Shown: one piece after another, positions 52,506 to 63,216 of the stretch
Layout of the letters: each line of letters begins with the position of its first letter
Position numbering within the stretch: position 1 is the stretch's first letter
Assembly: GCF_004923315.1 (NCBI RefSeq)
Contig: NZ_CP039650.1
Coordinates: 186,001 to 250,000, forward strand
Source of the DNA: Azospirillum sp. TSA2s
GTDB lineage: Bacteria > Pseudomonadota > Alphaproteobacteria > Azospirillales > Azospirillaceae
Direction of reading: 5' to 3'
DNA length: 64,000 nt
Translations under genes and position numbers: made by a program
The notes under the pieces: model-generated
Seen by the model: only the letters and a program-made list of their open reading frames with translations
Databases searched by the model: none
Told to the model about the DNA's origin: nothing

Positions 52506-54992
52506 ATGGATGCACCCTCCCCTGCCCTGATCCCGCCCAATGTCGCCGCGTGGTTCCGGTCGCGCAGCTGGGCGCCGCACCCGCATCAGGTCGCCATGGT
52601 GGAGGCGGCGGAGCGGGGTGAAAGCGCCCTGCTGATCGCCCCCACCGGCGGCGGCAAGACGCTGGCCGGCTTTCTGCCCTCGCTGATCGAACTGGCGGAA
52701 CGGCCGCGCGAGGGGCTGCACACCCTCTACATCTCGCCGCTGAAGGCGCTGGCGGTCGATATCCAGCGCAATCTCGAACAGCCCATCGCCGAGATGCGGC
52801 TGCCGATCCGCGCGGAGACCCGCACCGGCGACACGCCGGATGCCAAGCGCAAGCGCCAGCGCACCCATCCGCCGCACATGCTGATGACGACGCCGGAAAG
52901 CCTGGCGCTGCTGCTGTCCTACACCGACGCCGACCGGCTGTTCCGCAATCTCCGCTGCGTCATCATCGACGAGTTGCATGCGCTGGCCGGAACCAAGCGC
53001 GGCGACCTGCTGGCGCTCGGTCTTGCCCGCCTGTCGCGCCTCGCCCCGGCCGCCCGCCGCGTCGGGTTGTCGGCCACAGTGGCGGAACCGGAGCGGCTGC
53101 TGGCCTGGCTGTCCCGCCGCGGCCGGCATGACGGAAGCGACTCCGACGACGTGCGACTTGTGCTGGGCCGCAGCGGCGCCCAGGCTGAGGTGGAGATCCT
53201 GACCTCGCAGGAACGGGTGCCCTGGGCCGGCCACATGGCGATGCACGCCATGAAGGAAATCTACGAGCGCATCCGCCGCCAACGCACCACCCTGCTGTTC
53301 GTCAACACCCGCGCCCAGGCCGAGTTGGTGTTCCAGGCACTGTGGAGGGTCAACGACGACAATCTGCCGATCGCGCTCCACCACGGCTCGCTGGCGGTGG
53401 AGCAGCGCCGCAAGGTCGAGGGCGCCATGGCACGCGGCGAGTTGCGGGCGGTGGTCGCCACCTCCTCGCTGGACCTCGGCATCGACTGGGCGGCCGTCGA
53501 CCTCGTGGTGCAGATCGGCGCGCCGAAGGGATCGAGCCGGCTGGTCCAGCGCATCGGCCGCGCCAACCACCGGCTGGACGAGCCCAGCCGCGCCCTACTG
53601 GTCCCCGCCAACCGCTTCGAGGTGCTGGAATGCCGCGCCGCGCTGGAGGCGGTGCACGACCACACGCTGGACGGCGAGGCGCCGCGGCCGGGTGGGCTGG
53701 ACGTGCTGGCCCAGCATCTGCTCGGCATGGCCTGCGCCGCCCCCTTCTTGGCCGATGAACGGTATGAGGAGGTGGTCTCCGTCGCCCCCTATGCCGCGAT
53801 GACGCGCGACGAGTTCGACGACGTGCTGGATTTCGTCGCCACCGGCGGCTACGCGCTCGGCGCCTATGAACGCTTCCAGCGCCTGAAGCTGCGCGAGGAC
53901 GGGCGGATGGCGGTGGCCGGCCCGGCGGTGGCACGCCAATACCGCATGAATGTCGGCACCATCACGCAGGAGGCGTTGCTGCGCGTCCGCCTGAACCGCG
54001 GCCCGGTGCTGGGCGAGGTGGAGGAGTATTTCATCCAGGGCCTGACCCCCGGCGACACCTTCCTGTTCGCCGGCCAGCTGCTGAAGTTCCTCGGCGTCCG
54101 CGAGATGGAGGCGCAGGTCGCCAAGGGCGGCAGCGGCGACCCGAAGGTCCCCGCCTATGCCGGCGGGCGGCTGCCGCTGACCACCCATCTGGCAGAGCGC
54201 GTGCGCGCCATGCTGGCCGATCCGCGCCAGTGGGACGGGCTGCCGGAAGACGTGCAGGAATGGCTGCGGCTGCAACGCTACCGCTCGGTCCTGCCGAACC
54301 GCGACGGGTTGCTGGTCGAGACCTTTCCCAAGGCGGGCAAGCAGTTCCTCGTCGCCTACGCCTTCGAAGGGCGGAATGCGCACCAGACGCTGGGCATGCT
54401 GCTGACCCGGCGGATGGAGCGCTTCGGGCTGGGGCCGCTGGGCTTCGTCGCCACCGATTATGTGCTGGCGGTGTGGTCCTTGCGCTCGCCGACGGACATG
54501 GATGCGCTGTTCGACCAGGACATGCTGGGCGACGATCTGGAAGCCTGGATGGACGAATCGTCGATGCTGCGGCGGACCTTCCGCAATGTGGCGCTGATCG
54601 CCGGGGTGATCGACCGCCGCCATCCGGGGCAGGAGAAGACCGGGCGGCAGGTCACCTTCTCCTCCGACCTGATCTATGACGTGCTGCGCAAGCACGACCC
54701 CGGCCATGTGCTGCTGCGGGCGACGCGGGCCGATGCGGCGGGCGGGCTGACCGACATCCGCCGCCTGTCCGATTTCCTGGCGCGGGTGCGGGGCCGGATC
54801 ACCCACAAGGACCTCGATCGCATCTCCCCGCTGGCGGTGCCGGTGATCCTGGAGATCGGACGCGAGCGGGTGGACGGCAGCGCCACCGACGAACTGCTCG
54901 CCGCCGCCGAGGCCGAGCTGCTGGCGGAGGCGATGCCGGAACTGGCGCCTCCCAAACGTGTCAAACCGGAACAGGGCCGGTTGATCCTGTGA
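52506..54992 (+). CDS. Ligase-associated DNA damage response DEXH-box helicase (Lhr-like)
   Basis: 828 residues. The SF2 core has PHQVAMVEAAERGESALLIA with Walker A LIAPTGGGKTLAGFLP, Walker B IIDELHALAGTKRGD, SATVAEPERLLAWL, and motifs V/VI (ATSSLDLGIDWAAVDLVVQ, LVQRIGRANHRL). A C-terminal Lhr-type winged helix and DUF region follow. This family is normally encoded with an ATP-dependent DNA ligase, an exonuclease and PdeM; here only PdeM follows, with a one-base TGATG overlap. It is thought to act in repair of damaged ends. Confidence 0.92.
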   Translation: MDAPSPALIPPNVAAWFRSRSWAPHPHQVAMVEAAERGESALLIAPTGGGKTLAGFLPSLIELAERPREGLHTLYISPLKALAVDIQRNLEQPIAEMRLPIRAETRTGDTPDAKRKRQRTHPPHMLMTTPESLALLLSYTDADRLFRNLRCVIIDELHALAGTKRGDLLALGLARLSRLAPAARRVGLSATVAEPERLLAWLSRRGRHDGSDSDDVRLVLGRSGAQAEVEILTSQERVPWAGHMAMHAMKEIYERIRRQRTTLLFVNTRAQAELVFQALWRVNDDNLPIALHHGSLAVEQRRKVEGAMARGELRAVVATSSLDLGIDWAAVDLVVQIGAPKGSSRLVQRIGRANHRLDEPSRALLVPANRFEVLECRAALEAVHDHTLDGEAPRPGGLDVLAQHLLGMACAAPFLADERYEEVVSVAPYAAMTRDEFDDVLDFVATGGYALGAYERFQRLKLREDGRMAVAGPAVARQYRMNVGTITQEALLRVRLNRGPVLGEVEEYFIQGLTPGDTFLFAGQLLKFLGVREMEAQVAKGGSGDPKVPAYAGGRLPLTTHLAERVRAMLADPRQWDGLPEDVQEWLRLQRYRSVLPNRDGLLVETFPKAGKQFLVAYAFEGRNAHQTLGMLLTRRMERFGLGPLGFVATDYVLAVWSLRSPTDMDALFDQDMLGDDLEAWMDESSMLRRTFRNVALIAGVIDRRHPGQEKTGRQVTFSSDLIYDVLRKHDPGHVLLRATRADAAGGLTDIRRLSDFLARVRGRITHKDLDRISPLAVPVILEIGRERVDGSATDELLAAAEAELLAEAMPELAPPKRVKPEQGRLIL

Positions 54993-55699
54993 TGAGCCTC
55001 ACCGAGAGCACCAGCCGCGCGGCGCTGAGGCTGTGCGGCGCCGATCTGCTGGCCGATCCGTCGGGCGCCCTGCTGTGGCCGGAGGAAGGCATCCTCGCCG
55101 TCGCCGACCTGCATCTGGAGAAGGGATCGGCCTTCGCCGCGCGCGGCCGGATGCTGCCGCCCTACGACACGCGGGCGACGCTGGGCCGGCTGGCGGAGAT
55201 GATCGCGATCGCGCGGCCGGCGCGCGTGCTGTGCCTGGGCGACAGCTTCCACGACCGCCGCGCGGCGGAGCGGATGGACCCGGCCGACGTGGAGCGGCTG
55301 CGCGGCCTGACCGCCACCGTCGCCGACTGGGTGTGGATCACCGGCAACCACGATCCCGAACCGCCGCAGGGCCTGGGCGGCCGGGTGGCGGCGGAGCTGT
55401 CCATCGGCCCCCTGACCTTCCGGCACGAGGCGCAGCCGGGCGCGGTCGGCGAGTTGTCGGGCCACCTGCACCCGGCCGCCACGGTGGCGCTGGCCGGGCG
55501 GCGGGTGCGCGAACGCTGCTTCGCCCATGACGGCGCCAAGCTGATCCTGCCGGCCTTCGGCAGTTTCACCGGCGGGCTGAACGTGCTCGACGCCGCCTTC
55601 GATGGGCTGCTGGCGCCGGATTTCGAGGTTCTGATGACGGCGCGCGGCCGGGTCTACCGCTTCCCCTGCGCCCGTTTGTCGCCGGACCGCGCGCGCTGA
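54992..55699 (+). CDS. pdeM: Ligase-associated metallophosphoesterase PdeM
   Basis: 235 residues from ATG 54992, overlapping the helicase stop. Calcineurin-like metal motifs: ILAVADLHLEKGSAF (DxH), LGDSFHD (GDxxxD), ITGNHDPEP (GNHD) and LSGHLHPAA (GHxH). Together they bind two metals for phosphodiesterase or endonuclease activity. It is the standard partner of the ligase-associated helicase. Confidence 0.93.
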   Translation: MSLTESTSRAALRLCGADLLADPSGALLWPEEGILAVADLHLEKGSAFAARGRMLPPYDTRATLGRLAEMIAIARPARVLCLGDSFHDRRAAERMDPADVERLRGLTATVADWVWITGNHDPEPPQGLGGRVAAELSIGPLTFRHEAQPGAVGELSGHLHPAATVALAGRRVRERCFAHDGAKLILPAFGSFTGGLNVLDAAFDGLLAPDFEVLMTARGRVYRFPCARLSPDRAR

Positions 55700-55766
55700 C
55701 GCTCTGGCCGAAGCGTGAGCGCGGCCTATATCGGTGGATCCGGATGAGACCAATCGAGCACCGCGC

Positions 55767-57248
55767 ATGCCCGCCCCCATCATCGTCTGGTTCCGCAACG
55801 ATCTGCGCCTTGCCGACAATCCGGCGCTGACCGCCGCCGCCCAGGCCTCCGCCGAACGCGGCGCCCCGGTCATCCCGCTCTACATCCTGGAGGAGGAAAC
55901 CGGCGATCCCCCCCTGGATCCATGGACGCTCGGCGGGGCGCAGCGCTGGTGGCTGCACGGCAGCCTGGAACGGCTCGCCACCTGCTGCGCCCGCCATGGC
56001 TCGCCGCTGGTGCTGCGCCGGGGCGAGCCGGGGGCGGTGCTCGACGCGCTGATCGCGGAGACGGGGGCAGAGTGCGTTCTGTGGAACCGCCGCTATACCC
56101 CCGCCAAGACCGCCCGCGATTCGGCGATCAAGGAGCGTCTGAAGGCGCGCGGCATCGACACACGCAGCTTCAATGCCGGCCTGCTGGCCGAACCCTGGAC
56201 CGTCCGCAACAAGAGCGGTGGTCCCTTCAAGGTCTTCACCCCCTTCTGGCGCCATCTGTCGGCCACGCTGAACCCACCGCTGCCGACCCGCGCCCCCTCC
56301 AATCTGACGGCGCCGCGCACCGCACCGGCCAGTGACGATCTCGACGGTTGGGGCCTGCTGCCGACAAAGCCCGACTGGGCGGGGGGCCTGCGCAAGCGCT
56401 GGGTGCCGGGGGAGACGGCGGCGCTGTCCCACCTTGCCGATTTCCTCGACGGGCCGGTCGGGGTCTATGCGACGGAGCGTGACCGGCCGGACCGCCCCGG
56501 CACTTCCGTCCTGTCGCCCTATCTGGCCTTCGGGGAGATCGGGCCGCGGCAGATCTGGCATGCCGCCCGCCATGCCGCCGAGGCCCGGCCGGAACTGGCG
56601 CCCGGCATCGACGCCTTCCTGCGCGAGATCGGCTGGCGCGAGTTCCAATACCACCTGCTGCACCATGCGCCGGAACTGCCCGACCGGCCGCTCGATCCCC
56701 GCTTCGCCGACTTCCCCTGGCGCGAGGATGCCGCCGGACTGCGGGCTTGGCAGCGCGGGCGCACCGGCTATCCCATCGTCGATGCCGGCATGCGCCAGCT
56801 GTGGGAGACCGGCTGGATGCACAACAGGGTGCGGATGATCGTCGCCTCCTTCCTGATCAAGGATCTGCTGCTGCCCTGGCAGGAGGGGGAGCGCTGGTTC
56901 TGGGACACGCTGGTCGATGCCGATCTGGCCCAGAATGCCGGCAACTGGCAGTGGGTGGCCGGCTGCGGCGCCGATGCCGCCCCCTTCTTCCGCGTTTTCA
57001 ACCCGGTCCTGCAGGGCGAGAAGTTCGACCCCCAGGGCGATTACGTCCGCCGTTACGTCCCGGAACTGGACCGGCTGCCGCCGCGCTGGATCCATCAGCC
57101 CTGGGCCGCGCCGACCGAGGTGCTGCGGCTGGCCGGCGTCCGGCTGGGCGACGACTACCCGCGCCCGATCATCGACCATGCCGTCGCCCGCGACCGCACA
57201 CTGGCCCTCTACAACGAGCGCAAGGGCAAGGTGGAGGCCGAGTCCTGA
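55767..57248 (+). CDS. phrB: Deoxyribodipyrimidine photolyase (class I)
   Basis: 493 residues from ATG 55767. The N-terminal antenna domain begins IIVWFRNDLRLADNPAL. The FAD-binding domain includes GYPIVDAGMRQLWETGWMHN, RMIVASFLIKDLLLPWQEGE and NAGNWQWVAGCGADAAPFFR, with the tryptophan electron chain. It repairs cyclobutane pyrimidine dimers with light. It follows pdeM at a 67-base gap, so it may be part of a DNA-damage block. A strong terminator follows. Confidence 0.95.
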   Translation: MPAPIIVWFRNDLRLADNPALTAAAQASAERGAPVIPLYILEEETGDPPLDPWTLGGAQRWWLHGSLERLATCCARHGSPLVLRRGEPGAVLDALIAETGAECVLWNRRYTPAKTARDSAIKERLKARGIDTRSFNAGLLAEPWTVRNKSGGPFKVFTPFWRHLSATLNPPLPTRAPSNLTAPRTAPASDDLDGWGLLPTKPDWAGGLRKRWVPGETAALSHLADFLDGPVGVYATERDRPDRPGTSVLSPYLAFGEIGPRQIWHAARHAAEARPELAPGIDAFLREIGWREFQYHLLHHAPELPDRPLDPRFADFPWREDAAGLRAWQRGRTGYPIVDAGMRQLWETGWMHNRVRMIVASFLIKDLLLPWQEGERWFWDTLVDADLAQNAGNWQWVAGCGADAAPFFRVFNPVLQGEKFDPQGDYVRRYVPELDRLPPRWIHQPWAAPTEVLRLAGVRLGDDYPRPIIDHAVARDRTLALYNERKGKVEAES

Positions 57249-57371
57249 GTGTCGATCTTCATCGAAGAGTCATGGCGTCGCCCGCAATCGGTCACGCGCA
57301 TTCGCTATCGTGCGTTCAGCGGCCCGGTGCGGTCGCGCCGTCCCAAAAAGAAAGAACGACCGCCACCTGAC

Positions 57372-57402
57372 AAGGCGGCCCCTCCCCCGGGGCCGCCTTT
57401 TC
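57372..57402 (+). terminator. Rho-independent terminator of phrB
   Basis: Perfect 11-bp stem AAGGCGGCCCC/GGGGCCGCCTT with a 6-base loop, ending in TTTTCCCTT on the plus strand, about 125 bases after phrB and just before the zur promoter. The bases between phrB and this hairpin hold nothing recognisable. Confidence 0.88.
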
Positions 57403-57429
57403 CCTTGTCGCGTTGCATCAGCCGACAGA

Positions 57430-57446
57430 GTGTTATAAAGTAACAC
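57430..57446 (+). promoter_or_regulatory. Zur box (perfect palindrome)
   Basis: GTGTTA-TAAAG-TAACAC: a perfect 6-bp inverted repeat separated by 5 bases, two bases before the zur start codon. It closely matches known Zur/Fur-type operators (TGTTATAnnATAACA) and overlaps the expected ribosome-binding region, so Zur should repress its own operon. Confidence 0.78.
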
Positions 57447-57448
57447 CC

Positions 57449-57915
57449 ATGTCCGCGCTTCACGACCATACCCACTGCATCGCCGATGCCCTGACCCGTG
57501 CCGACGCGCTGTGCGCCGAACGGGGCGCGCGGCTGACCGCATTGCGCCGCCGCGTGCTGGAGCTGGTGTGGTCCAGCCACCGGCCGCGCGGCGCCTATGC
57601 GATCCTGGAGGATCTCAGCCAGCAGGACGGCAAGGCGGCGGCACCGCTGACCGTCTATCGCGCGCTGGAGTTCCTGGTCGAACAGGGGCTGGTCCACCGC
57701 ATCGAATCGCTGAACGCCTATGTCGGCTGTGCCGCGCCGGGGGATGTCCATTCCGGGCAGTTCCTGGTGTGCGAGGCCTGCGGCGACGCCGCCGAGATCG
57801 ACGATCCGGGCGTCGGCGCCGCCATCATCGCCGCGGCGGCCGAGCGCGGCTTCCGCGTCCAGCGCCCCACCGTCGAGGTGCGCGGCCTGTGCAAATCCTG
57901 TCAGGAGAATCCCCG

Positions 57916-57919
<4 letters not shown>
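57449..57919 (+). CDS. zur: Zinc uptake regulator Zur (Fur family)
   Basis: 156 residues from ATG 57449. Winged helix: GARLTALRRRVLELVWSSHRPRGAYAIL, LTVYRALEFLVEQGLVHRIES. The metal domain has CEAC (Cys-x2-Cys) and a final CKSC, the structural zinc site, and GDVHSGQFL with a conserved His. Zur represses zinc uptake genes when zinc is ample. It overlaps the following GTPase by 4 bases (TTGA) and has a Zur box in its promoter. Confidence 0.92.
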
Positions 57920-59079
<1,160 letters not shown>

Positions 59080-59114
59080 GTGCAGGCTATGGGGTGCCCC
59101 CTCACCACATTGGT

Positions 59115-59293
59115 TGCCCCCTCCCCATCCCTCCCCCGCTTCGCGGGAGAGGGGGCAGGACCTTTGCAGAGGTTAGCAAAGAACGGCGGCAGTCCCCTCT
59201 CCCGCGAAGCTCTCGCACAAAGCTTTGCTTTGTGCTGACGCGACAGGCGGACCATAGGTCCGCTGAGAGCGGGGGAGGGTTAGGGAGGGGGCA
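59115..59293. repeat. Nested-hairpin repeat element (179 bp)
   Basis: Outer arms of 26 bases (59115-59140 and 59268-59293) pair with only two mismatches. Inside are a perfect 17-bp stem GCTTCGCGGGAGAGGGG (59138-59154 with 59194-59210), a perfect 9-bp hairpin GCACAAAGC/GCTTTGTGC (59215-59235) and a perfect 7-bp hairpin GCGGACC/GGTCCGC (59247-59263). The inner and outer stems share bases, so they could exchange. No ORF is supported inside. It lies between the zinc GTPase and the convergent peptidase gene. Confidence 0.82.
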
Positions 59294-59320
59294 CTCGAAG
59301 CCGACACCGCCCCACCACCC

Positions 59321-61312
59321 TCACTTCCCCACCACCCGCCGTAGCGGGCTGTCGCCGACAGCCCACACCCCGCGGTCCACCGCCTTCGCCCCCTCAAACA
59401 CCAGCCAACTCTGCCGCCCATAATGCGGCAGCGGCCGGACCAGCGCCTTCAGCGCCTCGGCATCGGCGCCCGACACCACCAGCGCCGTCCGCCCATCCGC
59501 CGCACGCGACACCCACACCCTAGCGCTGCCGCGCCCGGCCAACTCCGCCGGCACCGGCGGCAGCCTGCGCGCCTCCAACGTCCGCGCCACCGCCGCGTCG
59601 GTGCCGACCAGCAGCAGCGGCGCCGCTCCACCGCCACTCTCCCTGCCGCCACTCTCCCGACCGGAAGCGTCGATCAGCCGGCCGGCCAGCGTCCTTGCCG
59701 CCTCCGCCGCCTCGCCATCCATAGGGCCATCAACGGCGATCACCCGCTCCGCACCCGGACGCAGGGTCACGTCGCGCAGGATCGGCGGCGCCTCCCCCGG
59801 AGCCAGACGACGGAACAGGTCGAAGTCGGGGTCGACCGCCACCGCCCGGACCTCCGCTTTCGATGGAAGGCGCAGCGTCGCCTGCCGGCTGTCGAATTGG
59901 ACGCTATGCTCCTCCACCCCGGCCGCCGTCTCCAGCCGCACCGGTAGGGTCAGGGCATAGGGCGCGTCGGCCTCCTGCCGCAGGGTCAGCTGTACACCGT
60001 CGCCCACGGCACGGGCATCGACCAGGGTCAGCATCGGCGCGCCCCGCCGCCCCACCCATTGACTGAACAGCCCGCTCAGGTCACGGCCGGACGCCGCCTC
60101 GAAGGATTGGCGGAGGTCGGACCAGCCGGCATTGCGAAAGGCAAACCCACTCCAGAATTTCCGGATGCCGGCGTCGAAAACGTCGTGCCCGATCTCCGCC
60201 TCCAGCATGTGGAACAGCATCGCCGCCTTGCCGTAGCCGACGATCTGCGAGGCATCGTGCGTCTTGGACAGGAACTCCGTCAGCGGGCGGTCGCGCTCGG
60301 CCGGCAGGGCGGCATAGTCGCGCAGCCAGTCCAGCCGCATCGCCCGCGCCGCGTCGGCGCCGCGTTCGCGGGCGGCGGCATAATCGGCCATGTAGGTGGT
60401 CAGCCCCTCCGCCCAATTGCCGCCCTCACCGACCCGCACGCCGTTGCCCCACCAGTTGTGCATGATCTCGTGGGTCAGCGACTGGCTGCGGATGAAGGGC
60501 AGCGGCAGCACGGCACGGCCGATGGCGGTCAGGCCGGGGAAACCCAGCCCCACCGGCGGTGGAACCGATACAACGCTGAAGCCGTCGAAGGGGTAAGCGC
60601 CGATGCGGGCGGACCCGGCCGCGATCGCCTGCTCCGACAGTCCAAGATAGCCGTCGGCCAGCCCCGTCTGTTCCGGATGGCGGTAGAGCCGCAGGCGCAA
60701 GGTTCCGGCCATCCGCTCCTCCACCGTCCAGGGGCCGGCGAAGACGGAGGGTTCCTCGACGCTGCGGCTTTCCTCGAACACCGCGCGGTAGCCGGCGGCG
60801 TCGCGCCCCTCTTCCACCAGCCGTCCGGTGGCGACGGCGACATAGGGCGCCGGCACCCGCACCGACAGGCGCCAGGTCGGCGGTTCTTCCGATGCCGAGG
60901 CCGGATCGGGCAGCCAGCCGCCAAGCCCCGGCAGGAAGGCGCCCTCTCCATCCAGCGCAAGCCCGGTGCCGGCGGTGAAGCCCGGCAACCGGCCGCTGTA
61001 GCGCAGCGTCACCGGCCCGCTTCCCTCCGGCACCACCAACCGCAACCGGTCGCCACGCCGGTCCACCGGGACGGGCTTGTCGCCGGCCAGCGCCTCCTCC
61101 AGCGTCAGGGCCGGGTCCAACCGCAGGGACTGAGTCCCGGCCGGCAGTGTCAGCCGATCCACCGCCTCTATCCGTCCGGCGGCGGGATCGAGCGTCAGGT
61201 CGATGTCGTGGTGAAGCGGTGCGGCACCGGCCGGGGCGACCACGCCCAGGACCAGTGCCACTCCCACCAGGGTCCCCAGCGCAGGGAACCGGATGCGCAG
61301 GATGGTCGTCAT
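59321..61312 (-). CDS. Secreted M1-family-like metallopeptidase
   Basis: 663 residues from ATG 61312, with a signal peptide (LGTLVGVALVLGVVAPAGA). Zinc site HEIMHNWWGN and the third ligand Glu in GGNWAEGLTTY are present, with 16 residues between HExxH and Glu instead of the usual 18. The GAMEN substrate motif is replaced by a GFPGLTAIG segment. The N-terminal beta domain and C-terminal part follow M1 order. It probably trims peptides in the periplasm; specificity unknown. The start is close to the stop of the upstream chemoreceptor gene. Confidence 0.85.
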   Translation of the reverse strand: MTTILRIRFPALGTLVGVALVLGVVAPAGAAPLHHDIDLTLDPAAGRIEAVDRLTLPAGTQSLRLDPALTLEEALAGDKPVPVDRRGDRLRLVVPEGSGPVTLRYSGRLPGFTAGTGLALDGEGAFLPGLGGWLPDPASASEEPPTWRLSVRVPAPYVAVATGRLVEEGRDAAGYRAVFEESRSVEEPSVFAGPWTVEERMAGTLRLRLYRHPEQTGLADGYLGLSEQAIAAGSARIGAYPFDGFSVVSVPPPVGLGFPGLTAIGRAVLPLPFIRSQSLTHEIMHNWWGNGVRVGEGGNWAEGLTTYMADYAAARERGADAARAMRLDWLRDYAALPAERDRPLTEFLSKTHDASQIVGYGKAAMLFHMLEAEIGHDVFDAGIRKFWSGFAFRNAGWSDLRQSFEAASGRDLSGLFSQWVGRRGAPMLTLVDARAVGDGVQLTLRQEADAPYALTLPVRLETAAGVEEHSVQFDSRQATLRLPSKAEVRAVAVDPDFDLFRRLAPGEAPPILRDVTLRPGAERVIAVDGPMDGEAAEAARTLAGRLIDASGRESGGRESGGGAAPLLLVGTDAAVARTLEARRLPPVPAELAGRGSARVWVSRAADGRTALVVSGADAEALKALVRPLPHYGRQSWLVFEGAKAVDRGVWAVGDSPLRRVVGK

Positions 61313-61356
61313 GGCCCTGAAGATGGTCGCCGGACCGGCAAGGCGCCAGCGCGGCG

Positions 61357-63036
61357 TCATGCCGCGCGGATGCTCTCCAGGAAGCCGTCCACCTCGCGGC
61401 GCAGCCGGTCGGCGACGCCGGTCAGGAGCCCGGATTCATCCAGCATCTCGTTGGCCTTGGCACCGGCATCGGTGGTCGCCTCGCTGGCGCCGGCGACATT
61501 GACCGAGACCGCCTGCGCACCCTGGGCCGCCTGATGGACGTTGGCGGAAATGTCCCGCGTCGCAGCCCCCTGCTGTTCCACCGCCGCGGCGATGGCGCTG
61601 GAGATGCTGGTCATCTCGCCAATGACATGGCCGATGTCGCGGATCGCCACCACCGCCACGTTGGTCGCCTGCTGGATTTCGGCGATCTTCTTCTGGATGT
61701 CGTCGGTGGCGCGGGCGGTCTGGTTGGCCAGTCCCTTCACCTCCGACGCGACGACGGCGAAGCCCTTGCCGTGCTCGCCGGCACGCGCGGCCTCGATGGT
61801 GGCGTTCAGAGCCAGCAGGTTGGTCTGCCCGGCGATCGAGTTGATGAGGCTCACCACCTCGCCCACCTCATTGGCGGCGCGGACGAGACCATTCATCACC
61901 TCGTTGGTCTTGGCCGCTTCGGTCACCGCCTGGTTCGCCACGTCGTTGGAGGCGCTGACCTGCCGGCCGATCTCGCCGATGGAACTGGACAGCTCCTCCG
62001 TGGCACCGGCGACGGTGTTGACGCTCACTGCCGCCTCTTCCGCGGCCTGGGCGGCGGCGCTGCTGCGGCTGGTGGCTGTGCCGGTGCTGACAGTCAGCGA
62101 CTGGGCGGTCTGGCGCATGGTACCGGCCGAGGCCGTCACCTGCCGCACCACCTCGCCGATGGACCGTTCGAAGCCGTCGGCCAGCCTGGACAGCAGGGCC
62201 ACCCGCTCGGCCTCCGCCTTGACGTGCATCTCCTCCTGCTGGGCGCGCAGGCGGCGGTTTTCCAGCCCTCGTTCCTTGAACACGCCGACCGTCGTGGCGA
62301 TCTGCCCGATCTCGTCCCGGCGGTCGGTGTCGGTGACCTCGACATCCAGGTCGTCATTGGCCAGCCGCCGCATCGCCGCGGTCAGCCGCGACAGCGGATG
62401 AGTGATGGAGCGCGCAATCCACAACGACAGCAACAGCGCCGCGATGCCCAAACCACCGCCGAGCAATCCGGCCTGCAGTGCATGACGGCGGAACTCGGCC
62501 TCGATGTCGTCGACATAGACACCGGTGGCGACGATCCACTTCCAGCCCGGCGTCATCTGCGAATAGGCAATCTTCGGGCTTGGCTGAGCCCCCGTCACCT
62601 TCGGCCAGGAATAGGAGACGTACCCGCCACCCTTGCGCCCCTCTTCCACCAGAAGCTGCGCAAATGGGACGCCATTCGGGTCCTTGGAGTCGCCGAGATT
62701 TCGCCCTTCGATTTGCGGCTGTCCACCGTGGACTTCAACCAAGCCATCGGCATCTGTGGCGAACAGATATTCGTTCCCGGCGTAACGCATCGAACGTATG
62801 GCATTGCGGGCCGCGGTACGGGCCGCGTCCAAGGGCATCTCACCCTTTGCAGCACGGGTTTCAAAATCTTTGACGACACCGATGGCAGCCTCGACGATCG
62901 AACGAACCTTTGCCTCGCTGGCCTCCTGTTGAGTGGTGTGAAGAGAAGAGAGAAGGATGGCGGCCACACCTATGATTGCGCAGAGCATAACTGCGGAAAT
63001 GGTGAGGAATTTTTTTCCTATGCTGACGTTCTGCAT
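61357..63036 (-). CDS. Methyl-accepting chemotaxis protein with single Cache domain
   Basis: 559 residues. TM1 about 11-31; a periplasmic sCache_2-type domain about 45-180 (NEYLFATDADGLVEVHGGQP, GWKWIVATGVYVDDIE); TM2 about 190-210; HAMP (RSITHPLSRLTAAMRRLAND); then the MA signalling domain with the hairpin-tip NSIAGQTNLLALNATIEAAR. No CheR-tethering pentapeptide at the end. sCache_2 receptors often sense small organic acids; the ligand is unknown. The 180 bases upstream are clearly A/T-richer than the genome and should hold its promoter. Confidence 0.94.
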   Translation of the reverse strand: MQNVSIGKKFLTISAVMLCAIIGVAAILLSSLHTTQQEASEAKVRSIVEAAIGVVKDFETRAAKGEMPLDAARTAARNAIRSMRYAGNEYLFATDADGLVEVHGGQPQIEGRNLGDSKDPNGVPFAQLLVEEGRKGGGYVSYSWPKVTGAQPSPKIAYSQMTPGWKWIVATGVYVDDIEAEFRRHALQAGLLGGGLGIAALLLSLWIARSITHPLSRLTAAMRRLANDDLDVEVTDTDRRDEIGQIATTVGVFKERGLENRRLRAQQEEMHVKAEAERVALLSRLADGFERSIGEVVRQVTASAGTMRQTAQSLTVSTGTATSRSSAAAQAAEEAAVSVNTVAGATEELSSSIGEIGRQVSASNDVANQAVTEAAKTNEVMNGLVRAANEVGEVVSLINSIAGQTNLLALNATIEAARAGEHGKGFAVVASEVKGLANQTARATDDIQKKIAEIQQATNVAVVAIRDIGHVIGEMTSISSAIAAAVEQQGAATRDISANVHQAAQGAQAVSVNVAGASEATTDAGAKANEMLDESGLLTGVADRLRREVDGFLESIRAA

Positions 63037-63216
63037 TCACACGACCTCCCGGATAGAATATTAGAATTCTATGGATTCGGTCGGTCAGTGTCAAAACGGA
63101 ATAGTGAAGACACAATTGAACGTCAAATGCGTCAGAAGATTACAGGCCGCTAAGAGATTGATAGCAAATCATCACAATTGATCGGAAAGACTCCAAAAAC
63201 AGATCCCAAGCCTAGG

